A stretch of 64,000 bases of DNA, taken from positions 2,666,001 to 2,730,000 of the forward strand of contig JAWQUS010000002.1 of NCBI GenBank assembly GCA_036365455.1, given 5' to 3'. Position 1 is the stretch's first letter. Each line of letters begins with the position of its first letter. Origin of the DNA: Macrosoma leucophasiata (taxonomy: Eukaryota > Arthropoda > Insecta > Lepidoptera > Hedylidae). Below the pieces are notes generated by a model. That model worked only from the letters and a program-made list of their open reading frames with translations, did not search any database and was not told the DNA's origin. Shown here in pieces: positions 49,450 to 61,596 of this stretch. Both the position numbers and the translations under genes were made by a program.

Positions 49450-50326
49450 CCATCCCTGAACGTTGGTCTATACAAATAAAAAGAAACAACTGGGTAAGTA
49501 CAGAGACTTCAACAATATTCGATTCATATTATGCCAATGTCCAAAGATATTATAGGAATTTCTTTGCCAATGTCTATAACATAACCGTTAAACGTTTAAC
49601 ATTATTATTGTTCGACTATTGTAATTCTATAAATTATTTTTTAAGAAAAAGTTAAGTTTGTGTCTAATGATGCAGAACTTGCCCTTATGAAAATAATAAG
49701 TAGGTACTTAGTTATTAGGCATTGGACTACAAATATAAAACAGAGAGTGATAATATTCATAGGCGAAAGAAAACCACAATAAAAAAACATTTCCAATTAT
49801 ACTTTACGTAAACATCAAGCTTCCAGCCACTCTCAGGATTTTAGGGTTGCAGTGCCTGCTTGCAGTTATCCATGACATTCGTACCATAAAAGAAAAAAAA
49901 TACATCTCATTATTTTAGAATCATTCCACATGAATTATATCCTCCCAAAACAAATACATAATTTCGTGATTCGTTCAATTTTCATGTTTTATGTCTGCTA
50001 AGTTATGGAAAACAACTGAAGTTGTTTTTTTACCTAGCAGGCACAACCCTACTGCGGTTGTCATGTACACAGGCCAACAGAAACTGTAAACAAAACCAAC
50101 GATCGATATATTACCATACTACAACTAAAACGTTTGCAGCATTCGCGAAGGCAACATCCCTTGAAAGCGCGGATCGGGGTTAATGCGAATTGTAATCGGC
50201 AAAATATTTTTGACATAGTTTTCGGCGGGAAATGCTCGCGTACATTTTCGTTCGGGAACGCGAATGACTTATTCGATTGTGCGGGACTATTCGATTTTCA
50301 AGCTGTGGAACAACGTGGCATCCTGT
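49450..50326. other. Spacer, then GC-richer leader-like stretch
   Basis: 49450-50130 has no recognised feature. 50130-50326 is GC-richer and repeat-free (AAAGCGCGGATCGGGG, GGGAAATGCTCGCG), leading into a possible first exon. Confidence 0.4.
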
Positions 50327-50394
50327 ATGGAGAAATGGTTCGGTGATAAACGGCTTTGGTTATTTGGTAACAACCTGCCGCTGCTACCGAGGAG
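50327..50394 (+). CDS. Possible first coding exon, unknown protein
   Basis: ATG at 50327 opens MEKWFGDKRLWLFGNNLPLL, then PR and two bases, up to GAGGAG|GTAGGT, a fair 5' splice site at 50395. The leader upstream is repeat-free and richer in GC than the flanks. There is no domain and only 22 codons, so this is a weak call. It might equally be untranslated or chance. Confidence 0.3.
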
Positions 50395-50562
50395 GTAGGT
50401 AACCTTGACATTCTGTTTGGAAGATGGCAACTTACAATACCTAATACCTACATTTAATGTAGGTAGCAGATTCATTGTTCATTAAAAAAAATCAATTGTG
50501 TTCTTATAGTTAAAAATGAAAGTGAATTTGTTTCGGCGCCCATTGTAAGTAAATAAATTAAA

Positions 50563-51232
50563 AAAACCGGTTAAGTGCGTGTCGGACCACGAGCAGTGTA
50601 GGGTTCCGTAGTTCTTAGGTATGATTAATGTAGTGAAAAAAATATTTTCTACGAATTTGTTCAAAAATTTCGAGTATTTTAAATTGGGTCGACTATTACT
50701 CGCAAACTTGTAAAGTGTGATAGTTTTCCTTTTAATTTCATTATAGGTAGCTACTGATGAATTTCTAACAATAACCGTTTAGTTGGTTAAGGGGGACACT
50801 GTCACTTGACACTAACGAAAATAGGCACTTTAAGGCTTTATTACTATTTATAAGTCCCGAACAGTTAACTAAATTGAAAAATGATTTTAGCACACCCCTA
50901 ACATTTTTGAAAGATCCATCCAACGATATGGTTTATTCCAGCTGTTCCCGTGACCCGTGTCCCCGTGCGACGGGGACAACGGTACTTTAATTAATACACT
51001 ATAAAGAAAACGAGAAATAAAAAAATATCCGCCAGTTACATGTAAGGGAGGTACCCTAAATAATTTAATTTTTCATGATTTTATTCTACCCCTTTGTCGG
51101 GTGTTATGTCGGCGTGATTGAGGTGCATATTTGTGCCAAATTTTAAGCCTTTAATACCAATAGTTTTTGCGCTAAGCCGCGGACGGACAGACAGACAGAC
51201 GGACATGGCGAAACTATAAGGTTTACTTGTTT
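50563..51232 (+). repeat. Diverged dispersed repeat (GGTTAAGTGCGTGTCGGAC type)
   Basis: Begins AAAAACCGGTTAAGTGCGTGTCGGAC...GTAGGGTTCCGTAG and ends near GGACAGACAGACAGACGGAC followed by GCGAAACTATAAGG. This pairing of ends is common in lepidopteran non-coding repeats. The GACA run (51184-51204) is a microsatellite. Confidence 0.6.
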
Positions 51233-51308
51233 GTACTATTTATTATTTTTCGCAATAACACATGCGAGTGAACTTTAGAAATTAAAGAAAAAACGAAAAG
51301 AAAAATTT

Positions 51309-51381
51309 GACTTCGGGCAGAAATTGAACCTGCGACCTCAGGATAACCAGTCCAGCCGCTTTACCACTAAGCTACCGAAGT
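51309..51381 (-). tRNA. tRNA-like sequence (diverged unit)
   Basis: 73 nt on the minus strand. ACTTCGG/CCGAAGT acceptor, GCTT/AAGC D-stem, GCAGG-TTCAATT-TCTGC T-arm (one mismatch). The anticodon arm has two mispairs; the loop would read GGT. The flank AAAGAAAAATTTGACTTC ties it to the 5.4 and 33 kb units. Confidence 0.4.
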
Positions 51382-51559
51382 TATCATTTAATTTTCGGAG
51401 GAGTAATATCGCAAACTGCGATATGAGTTACCCGTAATAAAACAAAAAAGGGTGAATTTACCATTGAAGTATTAGGGACTATGGAATATAAGATCATTTG
51501 TTGTTTAAACAACTTGTTTGACTGTGTAAACTGTTAAATATTAAAAATACGCTTACACT

Positions 51560-51658
51560 GAAAACGTAACCGGCGAGTCGTGGGTGTTTGCATGTATGAT
51601 TGAATGCATGCATTTACCTCTGCCTACCCCTTCCGGGATTACAGGCGTGAAGTACGTT
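51560..51658 (+). mobile_element. tRNA-SINE A, 5'-truncated, 12-bp target duplication
   Basis: Only the 3' 99 bp (AACGTAACCGGCGAGTCGTG ... GGCGTGAAGTACGTT). TACGCTTACACT flanks it (51548-51559, 51659-51670). Confidence 0.93.
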
Positions 51659-51699
51659 TACGCTTACACTCACATATTGTGTGCTAACATAAAACTATA

Positions 51700-52139
51700 C
51701 TTCATAAAACACTCTTAGGTACTGTCTATTAATGCTCACCTGCTTATTAATGTGTTAATGTGACCATTATCACGACAATAGATACCACAATGCTGTTGAC
51801 GTAATTGTTAGGGACACCGATTTATTGTTTTATGGAATAGCTATGTGATAAAAGGTGTAAATAGGAAACAACTGCGAAGATTTTTTTTGTTGTGAGAAGG
51901 TTGTTTTTAATATGCGAGGTGCCTGTCACATATCTTTAATCAATACAAAAAAATACACGGAAGTTTCCATACATTTGACGTCAGAGACATGCTGCGAAAG
52001 AAGATGGTCTAGTCATATATTTTACAGAGCTAAATCTGCTGACCAATTTGGCAATTCCGCTAGAAATTCAGAATAACAAGAAAAACTACATAGCCATCTA
52101 AATTAAATTCTTCCATATCAGATTATCATTCAACATGAG
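51700..52139. other. Spacer, nothing recognised
   Basis: No supported feature. Confidence 0.4.
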
Positions 52140-52590
52140 CTTCCTGCTGCTTCTTAATGTTGAACACCAGATAAATGTTGTAAGCGGACAATTGATGCCA
52201 CCAACCATCACGATGGTAATGTCACCATTGACGAGATCGAGTAATTTACGTAGACTAGTAGGAGAAATGGAACAAGAATTGAACCCTGAGGGACTCCTGT
52301 TTATTGTCGTTGGAAAATCTCATTCCACACACATCAATATACTACAAACTTATACGGTTATACTGTCTAATTATCAAGTCATAAGTTGTGAAGTGGCATT
52401 CCAAACGTGATTGTCATAGTGATATAGTTTTCTGACTAGTGCTTCCTGGTGCACGCAGTCATAAGCTTTAGAGATATCTGATAAGTTAATCAAAGAAACG
52501 TTATTAAAGGTTATGCGATTTATCGAAATATGTTTTTCAAGTTCAAGATTTTTCGCGTGCTTGATACAGAAACTAGTGATTCTAGACATG
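52140..52590 (-). pseudogene. LINE reverse transcriptase remnant
   Basis: Minus frame HAKNLELEKHISIN ... LINLSDISKAYDCVHQEALVRKLYHY. (F)xDLSKAYDCVxxExLxxKLxxYG is RT motif A with its catalytic Asp. Downstream sequence is decayed and its frame broken. The clade is uncertain. Confidence 0.65.
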
Positions 52591-52811
52591 GCGCATAGTT
52601 AGGCGTTTTTGCGTCTTATCTTTTTTTGCGTCCCTGTACAACGGTGGCGTGCTCCTGCTGCATATATTCGCATTTTTATATGCAAGGTGTCCGGATAAAA
52701 TATTATACAACAAACACTGTGCGGTGATAGCCTAGGTTGAGACCTAAGCTACCTAAACAACGTTAAGTAAGTGCCGCAAATGTCAGTGGTTCCCAAGTTA
52801 TATAATATTTC

Positions 52812-53110
52812 CTACTGGTGGTAGAGTTCCAATGTAGGAGCTCGAGGGCGTAGGCACCACCGCATTACCTACCTAATCTGTCTGCTGCCAAATGCTAGTG
52901 TTCAGCACTATCATATTCCGCTTAGATGGTAATTTACGGCCCCGTAATAACTATCACAGAGACATAACCATAACAACTAAGGTCTTAGGTGTGGCAACGC
53001 ATCTGCATTTTGACCTTTGATCTTTGTGTGGATGTCTTAAGGCCGCAGTTAGCACAAAACATCAATGGGAACTGCTTGCTCATTTGCCACATTCATTATA
53101 TTAAAAAATA
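52812..53110 (+). mobile_element. GGTGGTA SINE-like element, older subfamily, full length
   Basis: ACTGGTGGTAGAGTTCCAATG to ATTATATTAAAAAATA. Shares TAGGAGCTCGAGGGCG with 34892 and 55185, an older variant. Confidence 0.88.
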
Positions 53111-53629
53111 AAATTGTAAAACACCAAAAAATATAACCTCACCAAAGATACAAATGTTTTAAAAGGTTTTCTTTTGGATTTGGTCTACAACTTTAATGAA
53201 TATATAGCCACTTGTAAACTACTAGATTCAATTAAATTTCTATACCTTTGTAGGTAATAATATAAAATCATTATATCGATAGTATCGATACGCAGGAACC
53301 ATAAACAAATTGTACCATGGAAAACTGCTTTCACTTCTCCCAACGGCAACGGCTAACTTACTGGATGAATTATTCATGAGTTTCCACTTACGGTAATAAT
53401 GTCCATACTCCATCTTTGTTGTGGTTGGCAACCCTTTCGGTATGCTTTTGTTATTGATGTTTTGTCAATCGTTTTCCAGGTCATAGGATTGTATTTGCAT
53501 ACGTTCTTACACGACAATAGTAAAGGACTTGTGGTGACGAAAATGTAAATGAATATAGGTATATTTTTAGTATGTTCTTAAAATTAAACATGAATGTCTT
53601 TCAAGATACAAGAAAGAAATAGAGAAATA
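53111..53629. other. Spacer, nothing recognised
   Basis: No supported feature. Confidence 0.4.
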
Positions 53630-53990
53630 GAAAATAGAAATAGAAAATATTTTTATTTCGAATAGATCTTTACAGATACTTTCAAAACGTCAATAAATCA
53701 TAAACTACCTAGAGCGAATAACCATTACATATAGTAAAGAAAAATCATATATTAATAGTAAATTAAAAATTAAAATTTAAACTATTTGGTTAAAACATAA
53801 TAATCATAAAATTTTTCAATTCCTTCAATGATAATAAATGAAGAAAAAGAAAAACTTATTCGTCAAGATCAATGTTATTCACTTAGCAGAGTTCCAAGTG
53901 CAGTCACTACTGAGAAGAACTCCGCTACCCAACAAACTCAGTAAGAGCTCTTTTAAATGAAAGCTTAAATCTAGTACAGATTATCGTGAA
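53630..53990 (-). repeat. LINE 3' end repeat (uninterrupted copy)
   Basis: Homologous to 43250-43500 plus 44371-44400. It shows CAAGTGCAGTCACTACTGAGAAGAACTC without the Jockey insertion. A-rich GAAATAGAAAAT microsatellite at the left end. Confidence 0.65.
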
Positions 53991-54851
53991 AAATCAAATA
54001 ATGTCAACGTCCATAGCATAGATGCAAATAAACTGCTATCTACTAAATGTGATGTAGCCCCTGCAAACCAGAACAGACCAGTCCCCACCAACAGCACCCG
54101 TTCACGAGTATGACGCATGTGACAGCCATTGCCCTCCTCGACCATTTTAGAGGGAAGTGAGCAAAGGATTTGAGGATCGTAGGTATATGTCCTTTGTTTT
54201 TTTAAACTCTGTCTTGCTAGTTTGTAACAATTAAAAGGTGACATTATATTTATTGACAGGAATACTCAAAATACTATAGTGATCTTAATGTATTTTTATT
54301 GTAACTCACTTGACTGACATATTATACTTGATAACTTATATACTTACTTATTATACTTGATGACTATATTATACTAACTTTTACGCTGCTTAAATAAATA
54401 CGAAATATCGTTTTACTTGACACTGGCGATATGCGTAATAGCGATGCCATAATAATAAAAAAAAAAATGTATTTTTAAACACTTTGGCTCTTTCAAGTGA
54501 CGACAGTAAAAAACCACTGGGTGATATCCTTTCACACTGCTGTAAAGGACAAGTTACATGTTGGGCCCGCACCTTGTTCCACTGTATCAAAAGATAAAGA
54601 AAAATATGTAAAATCATGGAAAAGTAATCAAAAAATAATTTGAATCGTTGTTTTACTTACGAAAATTAATTGAAGGTATAATAAACGATTTGAATGGCTG
54701 AAAATGATTTTATATTTTATGCTTCTTCTCTCAATATAGCGTACAAGGTGCGGGCAAAAGATCCATACATTTTGGAACGTCTCCTTTTTTAATAAGAACT
54801 AGTCCCAATAAATTGATATGGTGATACTGCAACACTACTTAACTAGTGGAA
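53991..54851. other. Spacer, nothing recognised
   Basis: An 87-codon minus-strand open frame (53981-54244) has no domain. Confidence 0.4.
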
Positions 54852-55168
54852 TCTATACATATCTATACAAATAAATAAAATTGGAGTGTCTGTTTGTAAT
54901 ATTAAAAAACCGCTTTTTACTAAATGCATATGTATCTATACACGGTACATATACCAAAACAACATTTTTTACAAATTTTGTCTGTCTGTCTGTTTGTTCC
55001 GGCTAATCTTGGGAACGGCCCGGTTTTGATGGGACTTTCATTGCCAGATAGCTGATGTAATAAGGAGTAACTTAGGCTACTTTTATACAAGCTGCGCCCT
55101 CGACTCCGTCCGGGTACATACTGAACAATCATAAATTCTCACGCGGACGGAGTCGCGGGCACATCTAG
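54852..55168 (+). mobile_element. Non-autonomous Helitron
   Basis: Starts TCTATACATATCTATACAAAT, contains GTCTGTCTGTCTGTTTGTTC, ends GGACGGAGTCGCGGGCACATCTAG, inserted between A and T. A short GC-rich hairpin precedes CTAG. Length 317 bp. Confidence 0.75.
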
Positions 55169-55184
55169 TATTCCATTGAAGGGA

Positions 55185-55446
55185 CTCGAGGGCGTTGGCT
55201 CCACTGCATTACCTAATTTATCTGCTGCCAAATGGTAGTGTGTCAGCACTATATCTTTCGATTAGATGTTTGCTCCCGTAATAAGGGACATTAAGGTCGC
55301 AGGGCTGGCAACGCATCTGCATTTTGAACTCTGGTCTTTGTGTAGATGTCTATACTATAGGCTGCATTTATCACCTAATCCATGTGAAGACTTAGGTGAC
55401 ATGAACTGCATACCTGTTTGACACCCTCGTTATATATGAAAAAAGG
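55185..55446 (+). mobile_element. GGTGGTA SINE-like element, diverged
   Basis: Older subfamily; internal CCATGTGAAGACTTAGGTGACATG is a small insertion. Ends GAAAAAAGG. Confidence 0.7.
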
Positions 55447-55795
55447 AAATATTATTGTGTCAAACAAGGCGCGGGACACGGGCGTGGTGAAATAAGCTTA
55501 AAACTTTCTCCAGTAGTGCGTGAATGAAGGTTCGATTCGAACCAGGTATCCTTGGATTCCAAGGTGATATGCACGTTTATCAATCATTTAACTGGTTCAA
55601 ATAAATCAGTGAAAGCGTGACACGTGAGCCCACATTCGCACTATCGATTTTTTCAATGTTCTATCGCGTGTTCATACGTGGTGAAATGTTATTGTATTTT
55701 ATCTGACGTGGGCATTTTGCGTCGCGATTTGTTTGTGTCAATTCGCAAGTGTTTTTGGTGCCTTTATCAAGCCATAATACAGTATCCAACAATAA

Positions 55796-56018
55796 ATATT
55801 GCACATCGACTTTAGGAAGGAGACTTCGCCTCATTTCGGATCTGTAGAGCCTTATCTCTCTTCACACACCCTACGTGACGTTTGTCGACCATTTTGATCT
55901 CGTTTTGACCAATAGCGGACTATCAGTGCTAACCTAGACAGTATGCAGCAGGGATAACGCTCTACGAAGTCGAAACTAGCCGATTATCTCTTTCGTAGGC
56001 TCGATGTGCAATTTTTAT
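55796..56018. mobile_element. Long-TIR MITE (copy 2)
   Basis: AATATTGCACATCGACTTTAGG at the left pairs with CGTAGGCTCGATGTGCAAT at the right; arms about 80 bp, diverged. Same family as 28305-28534. Confidence 0.65.
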
Positions 56019-56044
56019 TGTTGAGAACTGTACAAGATGAATGG

Positions 56045-56232
56045 AGTTCATCATCATCACTCCAGCTGAAAGACGTCCACAGCTGGACAAAGCCTTCCTC
56101 AAAGACGCTGACAACAGTGTTGTGCGTCATTAGAGGAGAATATGCCATAATCGCCACGCTTGGCAGAGGGATTGGCGATCGTAGTGGCGGTAGTTTTATC
56201 GTGCGAAGCTGCTGCCCATCCCGCATTGTTAT
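56045..56232 (-). mobile_element. RTE tail fragment plus adjacent repeat
   Basis: CATCATCATCACTCCAGCTG, AAGACGTCCACAGCTGGAC, ACAACAGTGTTGTGCGTCATTA, then GGCGATCGTAGTGGCGG. Inverse of 29421-29545. Confidence 0.7.
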
Positions 56233-56794
56233 TTTGCGCGGAGGAATTATAACAATAAATTATTCAGGATATAATGGTTTTTACTTAATAATGAGACATG
56301 GATTATGTTCTTATTGTCATCTATTAATCTGTTCATATTATCTATTCTCAGGCATATTTATTTTGATTAGATAATATTGGTCGTGTGACTGTTACATAGA
56401 TTTTTTTTTTCATTTATTATATGTTACATCTCGAGTTTTTTTATAAAACCCTCGATTAACACCCCGTGCGGTCGAGGCCTTATCGCTCGAAGATTCGATA
56501 ACGTCGGAAAGCATGTTATGACGTAGAAAGCCCTTTGCTATTTCTTTGTATCTATCCTTGAACTTTGTCCTTCTGCCTGTGACGACGTGAAAGTTTGTTC
56601 ACAATACAAATTTTATGTTATTCTACATCAATTCTACAGCCTGTTTTATTGCTATAAACATCCGGCGTAGGTATCTCTACTAATATATTTGTCTGGCGTA
56701 TATAGATCCTCTCGAGAGTCCTACTCGCAGACAAAATGAATAAGATCCATCCACCATCTTTCATTAAATATGGTATAAGTCTTAGGTCTTAGGC
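56233..56794. other. Spacer, nothing recognised
   Basis: No supported feature. Confidence 0.4.
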
Positions 56795-56802
56795 ATCTAG
56801 AG

Positions 56803-56976
56803 CAGTGATCCCCAAAGTGGTCCATATAGACCCCTTGGGGTCCATGGAACTCGATGGGGGTCTACGGAGGCGTGGATAAAATTTGGAAATATGGGAATGT
56901 GATATAAATGTAGCAAGGAGGAAACCAGAAAAAAATTGAAAGTGTTCTACAAGAAATAATAGTTTGAGAACCTCTG
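56803..56976. mobile_element. Charlie-like hAT MITE, perfect 8-bp target duplication
   Basis: CAGTGATCCCCAAAGTGG at the left, AGTTTGAGAACCTCTG at the right: the CAGTGNTTCCCAAACT-type ends of the hAT-Charlie group. ATCTAGAG on both sides (56795-56802, 56977-56984). 174 bp, no coding. Distinct from the CATAGAGCAAC family. Confidence 0.93.
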
Positions 56977-57296
56977 ATCTAGAGTATTCTAGAGTAACTA
57001 ACGCAGCCAATTAAACGATTAAAGCTCATCTTGTCTAGAAATCTAAATTACATCTAACCTGATGAATGCTCGCTATGAAATATGTCAGGGTTTCGCTATC
57101 GCCGAAAGATCAATTGCTGCAACTATAAAACGAATTGAAGTAGATCTGAATGAATGCTTTGTTGGTATTATCAATTTGGGTATCAGAGCGTTTATGGTTC
57201 AAGTTATTTTGATGGATATTGCCTACCACCTCCCTCTCTTGGGATATCAAGAAACAAATAAAATTGTCTGCTTTCATGCATATTATTTTATCATGT

Positions 57297-57467
57297 GATG
57301 GAAGTGGCAAATAAGCATGCAGTTCACATTGATGTTAAGTGAAGACTGCAGCCTATAGACCACACCTGAAGCCTAAGGTGTTATGCCTCTGTGCCGGAAA
57401 TTTCAGGGCCGTAATGCGGTGGTGCCTATGCCCTCGAGCTCCTACACTGGAACTCTACCACCAGTAT
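57297..57467 (-). mobile_element. GGTGGTA SINE-like element with two internal deletions
   Basis: Both ends present, but the CACAAAGACC to GTTGCC and TACATTACCACC to GGTAATG blocks are missing, leaving 171 bp. Confidence 0.85.
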
Positions 57468-58496
57468 AATGCACACTATAGAGAAAATGTACAAGCTAGC
57501 TATTTTCTTTGAATGTTTTTTTTTTTAATTTTTTTTTATTGTCATCGACTGGTGAAGTATGCGAACATATTTGAATGACATATTTTTTCCTCGTTATATT
57601 TGTATAAATCATGTCTGTATTTAAACCAGAACAAACAACACGTGCATAATTATTATAACATAGCTGTAAGAGGGTTGTGTTATCCATTTAAATGACCACA
57701 GATTATTCTTGTGGTTCAGGTTTGAATTCATTTTAGGTACCTACATATTTAATCAAGTACATTAAATCAAACATATCATGTATTTCATATTACTAAAGCG
57801 TTTGTCAGTCTGCTGTGCACGTGAAGTACTAATATGAATGTTACGCAGTTTGCACCATCAATAAAGTTTTTCTTCGTGAGGCTTGAGACATGGATTTTTT
57901 AGTAATAGTAATTAGTTAAAATTTATTGCCACATGTATTGTGTAGCCTTTTTCCCAACAACATTAGCACTCCATACTAAACTTCAACTTTTTATTCTGGA
58001 TAGTTAAAATTATTTTGAATACTAGGAAATGTTCTTCTGGTTCACTAAGTAATACTTCGGTGCTATTTTTTTTAGCGTTACCTCTTTTTATTTTTTTCTG
58101 TACAAATCATGCCATGAACCCGAATAATTTTAGTGGCATTTTAAAAGGTACCTACGAGAGACCGCCGCCGACGGCTGAAAAATTGAAATCAATTGTCATA
58201 TTTTTCTCGTGAGCTGACTGACACCTAATAGACGAAAAATAAGGAAATCGTTACCAGTCGGTTAGATAAGCAAGAAATATACGAAAAATTTGCGAATTTG
58301 CATAAAATTAAAATATTTTAAGTAAATATTTCCAAACACATTCGTTCGTGATTGTACAACAGTTAATGAGTAAATATTGTCAGGAGCGGTTTAGCAACTT
58401 TAATTAACACTTACATGTTGACAACATTAGGCTCTTTTTACACTTGTCACAATATATGATCAAATTGATAAAATAAACGTTACTCAACACCTGTAT
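57468..58496. other. AT-rich spacer, nothing recognised
   Basis: Only the AATCAATTGTCATATTTTTC motif at 58188 (see 44566-46130). Confidence 0.45.
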
Positions 58497-61437
58497 TCCT
58501 TGAAAGAAGGCTAACTCTGGGCTTCATTCAAGCATAATGCAAACACGTACGAATCGCTGGTTAAGTTTTGGCATATAGCAACACAGGCCACCGGCCGTGG
58601 CGGACCGGAGGGGAGCAGCCATAGCGTTTATTACCGATGCAAAACAGTCTGTCATTTTTTGTGGAGGGAAATACGTGTAAAACATGCACACTACAAAAAT
58701 CGTCTATTACTACGAAACTGTGCAGGACGCTCGTGAATAGTGTACAGTGTTTGTGATTAAAAAACAGTTTTGATAGTGATCGACCATACAGTCCTCAATA
58801 GTATACGTTGTCAGCGCGTAGACGACATAGAACTATAGCGTTGTGTAGTCATCGATAGCATAGTACACAATAGTATACGTTGTCGGAACGTAGATAGTGC
58901 TTAAGTGATCAATAGCGTTAGAGTATTGTATAACTTCTATTTTTAGATTTTGTCTTTTTTATTTGTGTAATTTAGAGTGTAATTAATAGTCTTGTGTCAC
59001 TTAAAGCTCGTTTGTGCTTAATATTACTTTATTTTGTATAATTTAACAGTTCTTCGTGTATAATTTTATAGTTTTTTGAATATGTTTGTTTTTCTTGACT
59101 TCTGTTTGTATCTTTGAACATTTGTAATAGTTTTATGTAAGTTTTATAGTTGTAATGTGTTTATTTTATCTGAAAATAAAGATTTCTGATGTCGTTTGTT
59201 TCCTTTCGGTAATGATCTGAGATACATAGAGATTTTAATTGGCCAAATAGATCTAATAGCTGATTGGTTGTTCGAATCAACCAATCATCGATAGTAAAAG
59301 TTGTTTACTTGAAATTTAAATATCTCTTGTGATTAGTTACTTGAACCAACAACCAATCACCAGAGGTTTTCTTAATCTCGATGACCTTGAGATTTTGGAA
59401 TAAAAGTAGGGCAGTTTTGTATGGTCGGTACAACCCTTCCCCGACGACCTGGAGAACATTGAAGTCTCAGTTTGCCTATTAGCGATGACCGGTCATCAGC
59501 CGATCACTATAGTGTCGGCGTATCTATCCCCCCAACGCGATCTCTTAGTAGGCGACCTAGATCGTCTATTTTAGCTTGGCGACTCCGTCATAGTGGCAGG
59601 AGATCTCAACGCCAAACACATAATGTGGAGCTGTAACTCGTCTAACGCACGAGGGACAGTTCTAGAACGTTATCTTGACAGGGCACCTATAGACATTCTA
59701 GTGCCACTCGAACCCACCCACTATTATGATTGTCATGTTATGACGACAACATGGGACGACCCGACATACTCGATCTAGCACTTGTAAAGAATGTAAACTT
59801 ACGTCTACATTCTATACGAGTGCTACACGAGTTAGACTCTGACCATAGACCTGTTATCATAGAATTTATCCCCCATAGCGGCCCCACTGATACAGGTCAT
59901 AGTGACATCCCGATGAGAGTGGTAATCGACTGGTCTCAAGTGAGACGCAGGTTGGCTACCACCACATCCGAAGACCTCGATGCGATCCCCTCACTCATAG
60001 AGACCCCTGACGAAGTCAATAGCGCGATCCTTACTCTCACTAACCACGTACAATCCGTCGGTTCAGAGGAAAAACCCGTGACTGTACCCAGTCACGCCGT
60101 TATCCCTGAGCACGTACGGGAGATAGTGAGAGAAAGGAATGCAACTACAAGAGCTTACTACTCTGCCCCAACGGCCGATAGAAAAACCACCATGCGATAC
60201 TGGCAACGTCAGGCCAAGAAAAGCAAGGTGGAAGTCTATAACGGCCGCTGGGAGCAAAAGCTCACTGACCTTGATCCCACTCATACAGAGTATTGGAAGC
60301 TTTTCAGCTGCTTCAAATCTCCCAACGAGGCATCCATGCCTCCCCTCATTCGTCCCAACCAACCGCCAGCCCTCGATGACTTCGAAAAGTCCGAATGCCT
60401 GGCGAGCGAACTCGAGACTCAATGCTCTCCAAGTACGATGCCGATAGCTGCCGATCATTTAGATAAGATTAACTCTGAAGTCGAAAGTAGGAACGCGAGA
60501 CCGCCAACCCCTCCGCGCGAAACCGGTCCCATTCCCGACACGCAGTTCGATGAAAACGCTAACGATAATAGCGAAAATAAAGATGATCCTCTCAGACCTG
60601 TGACAGTCGTAGAGGTGTCAGACCTGATCAAGCGTCTAAAAGTGCGGAAAGCGCCGGGTGCGGACGGCGTTTCCAATCGCACAGTTAGAAACTTTCCCCC
60701 CTTGCTCATTGCCCTTTTGGCTGCGATACTCAACGCAGCGTTTAAAAATAGTATGTTTCCACCCGCGTGGAAAGAGGCCACAGTTATCGGGTTTAAAAAG
60801 CCCGGTAAGCCGAGCAACCAGGCCTCGTCATACAGGCCGATAAGTCTGCTCAGTTCTCTCAGTAAACTTTACGAGCGCGTCGTGTACGCTCGACTTTTAG
60901 ATTTCACCCGAGTGCGGCACTTGATCCCGGAAGAACAGTTCGGGTTCCGTGCTCGCTACTCCTGTGTCCATCAAGCACATCGAATCACCGAGCATATACT
61001 CAGTAAATTCAATAGAAAGATTATGACGGGAGCCCTCTTCTTCGATATCGCTAAAGCGTTCGACCGCGTGTGGCACAACGGCTTATTATATAAGCTGTAC
61101 ACTCTCGGAGTGCCCACCCAAATCGTGCACATCATTCGCGATTTTCTGTCAGACAGAGGCTTTCGATATCGAGTCGAGGGTACCCTTTCGAACCGTCACA
61201 CCATAACAGCCGGTATCCCCCAAGGATCCGTACTCTCCCCCCTCCTATTCACGCTATACACTAGCGATATCCCTGTCCGCCATGGCGTTCAGGTGGCAAT
61301 GTACGCTGACGACACTGCTGTATACGTCTCTGGCAGAAAGCCAGAGATCATAAGGAAAACCTTGCAAGCGGCGGCCAAAGACCTTGAGTCTTGGTTCCGC
61401 CGCTGGCGTATAGAGGTAAATCCTAGCAAAAAATCCT

Positions 61438-61474
61438 GTATAAAGAGGATGGCAGCGCGCCATCCTCTTTATAC
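61438..61474. repeat. Perfect 16-bp hairpin inside the LINE ORF
   Basis: GTATAAAGAGGATGGC (61438-61453), loop AGCGC, then the exact reverse complement (61459-61474). The right arm is native LINE coding (AILFI in the original frame); the left arm is an inverted copy of it. Confidence 0.92.
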
Positions 61475-61596
61475 GGGACCGCGCTCCCAGACCTAACATA
61501 GCCCCAGTCCGAATGTTTGACGAGCCCATCCCCTGGATGGACAAAATCAAATACTTAGGAGTGACGCTTGATCGGCATCTGACCTTCGCTGCACAT

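Noticed and set aside
51657..51690. SINE B tail hosting the 51560 SINE A fragment
   Set aside because: Only about 15 bp (TACGCTTACACTCAC) match SINE B; beyond that the sequence differs.
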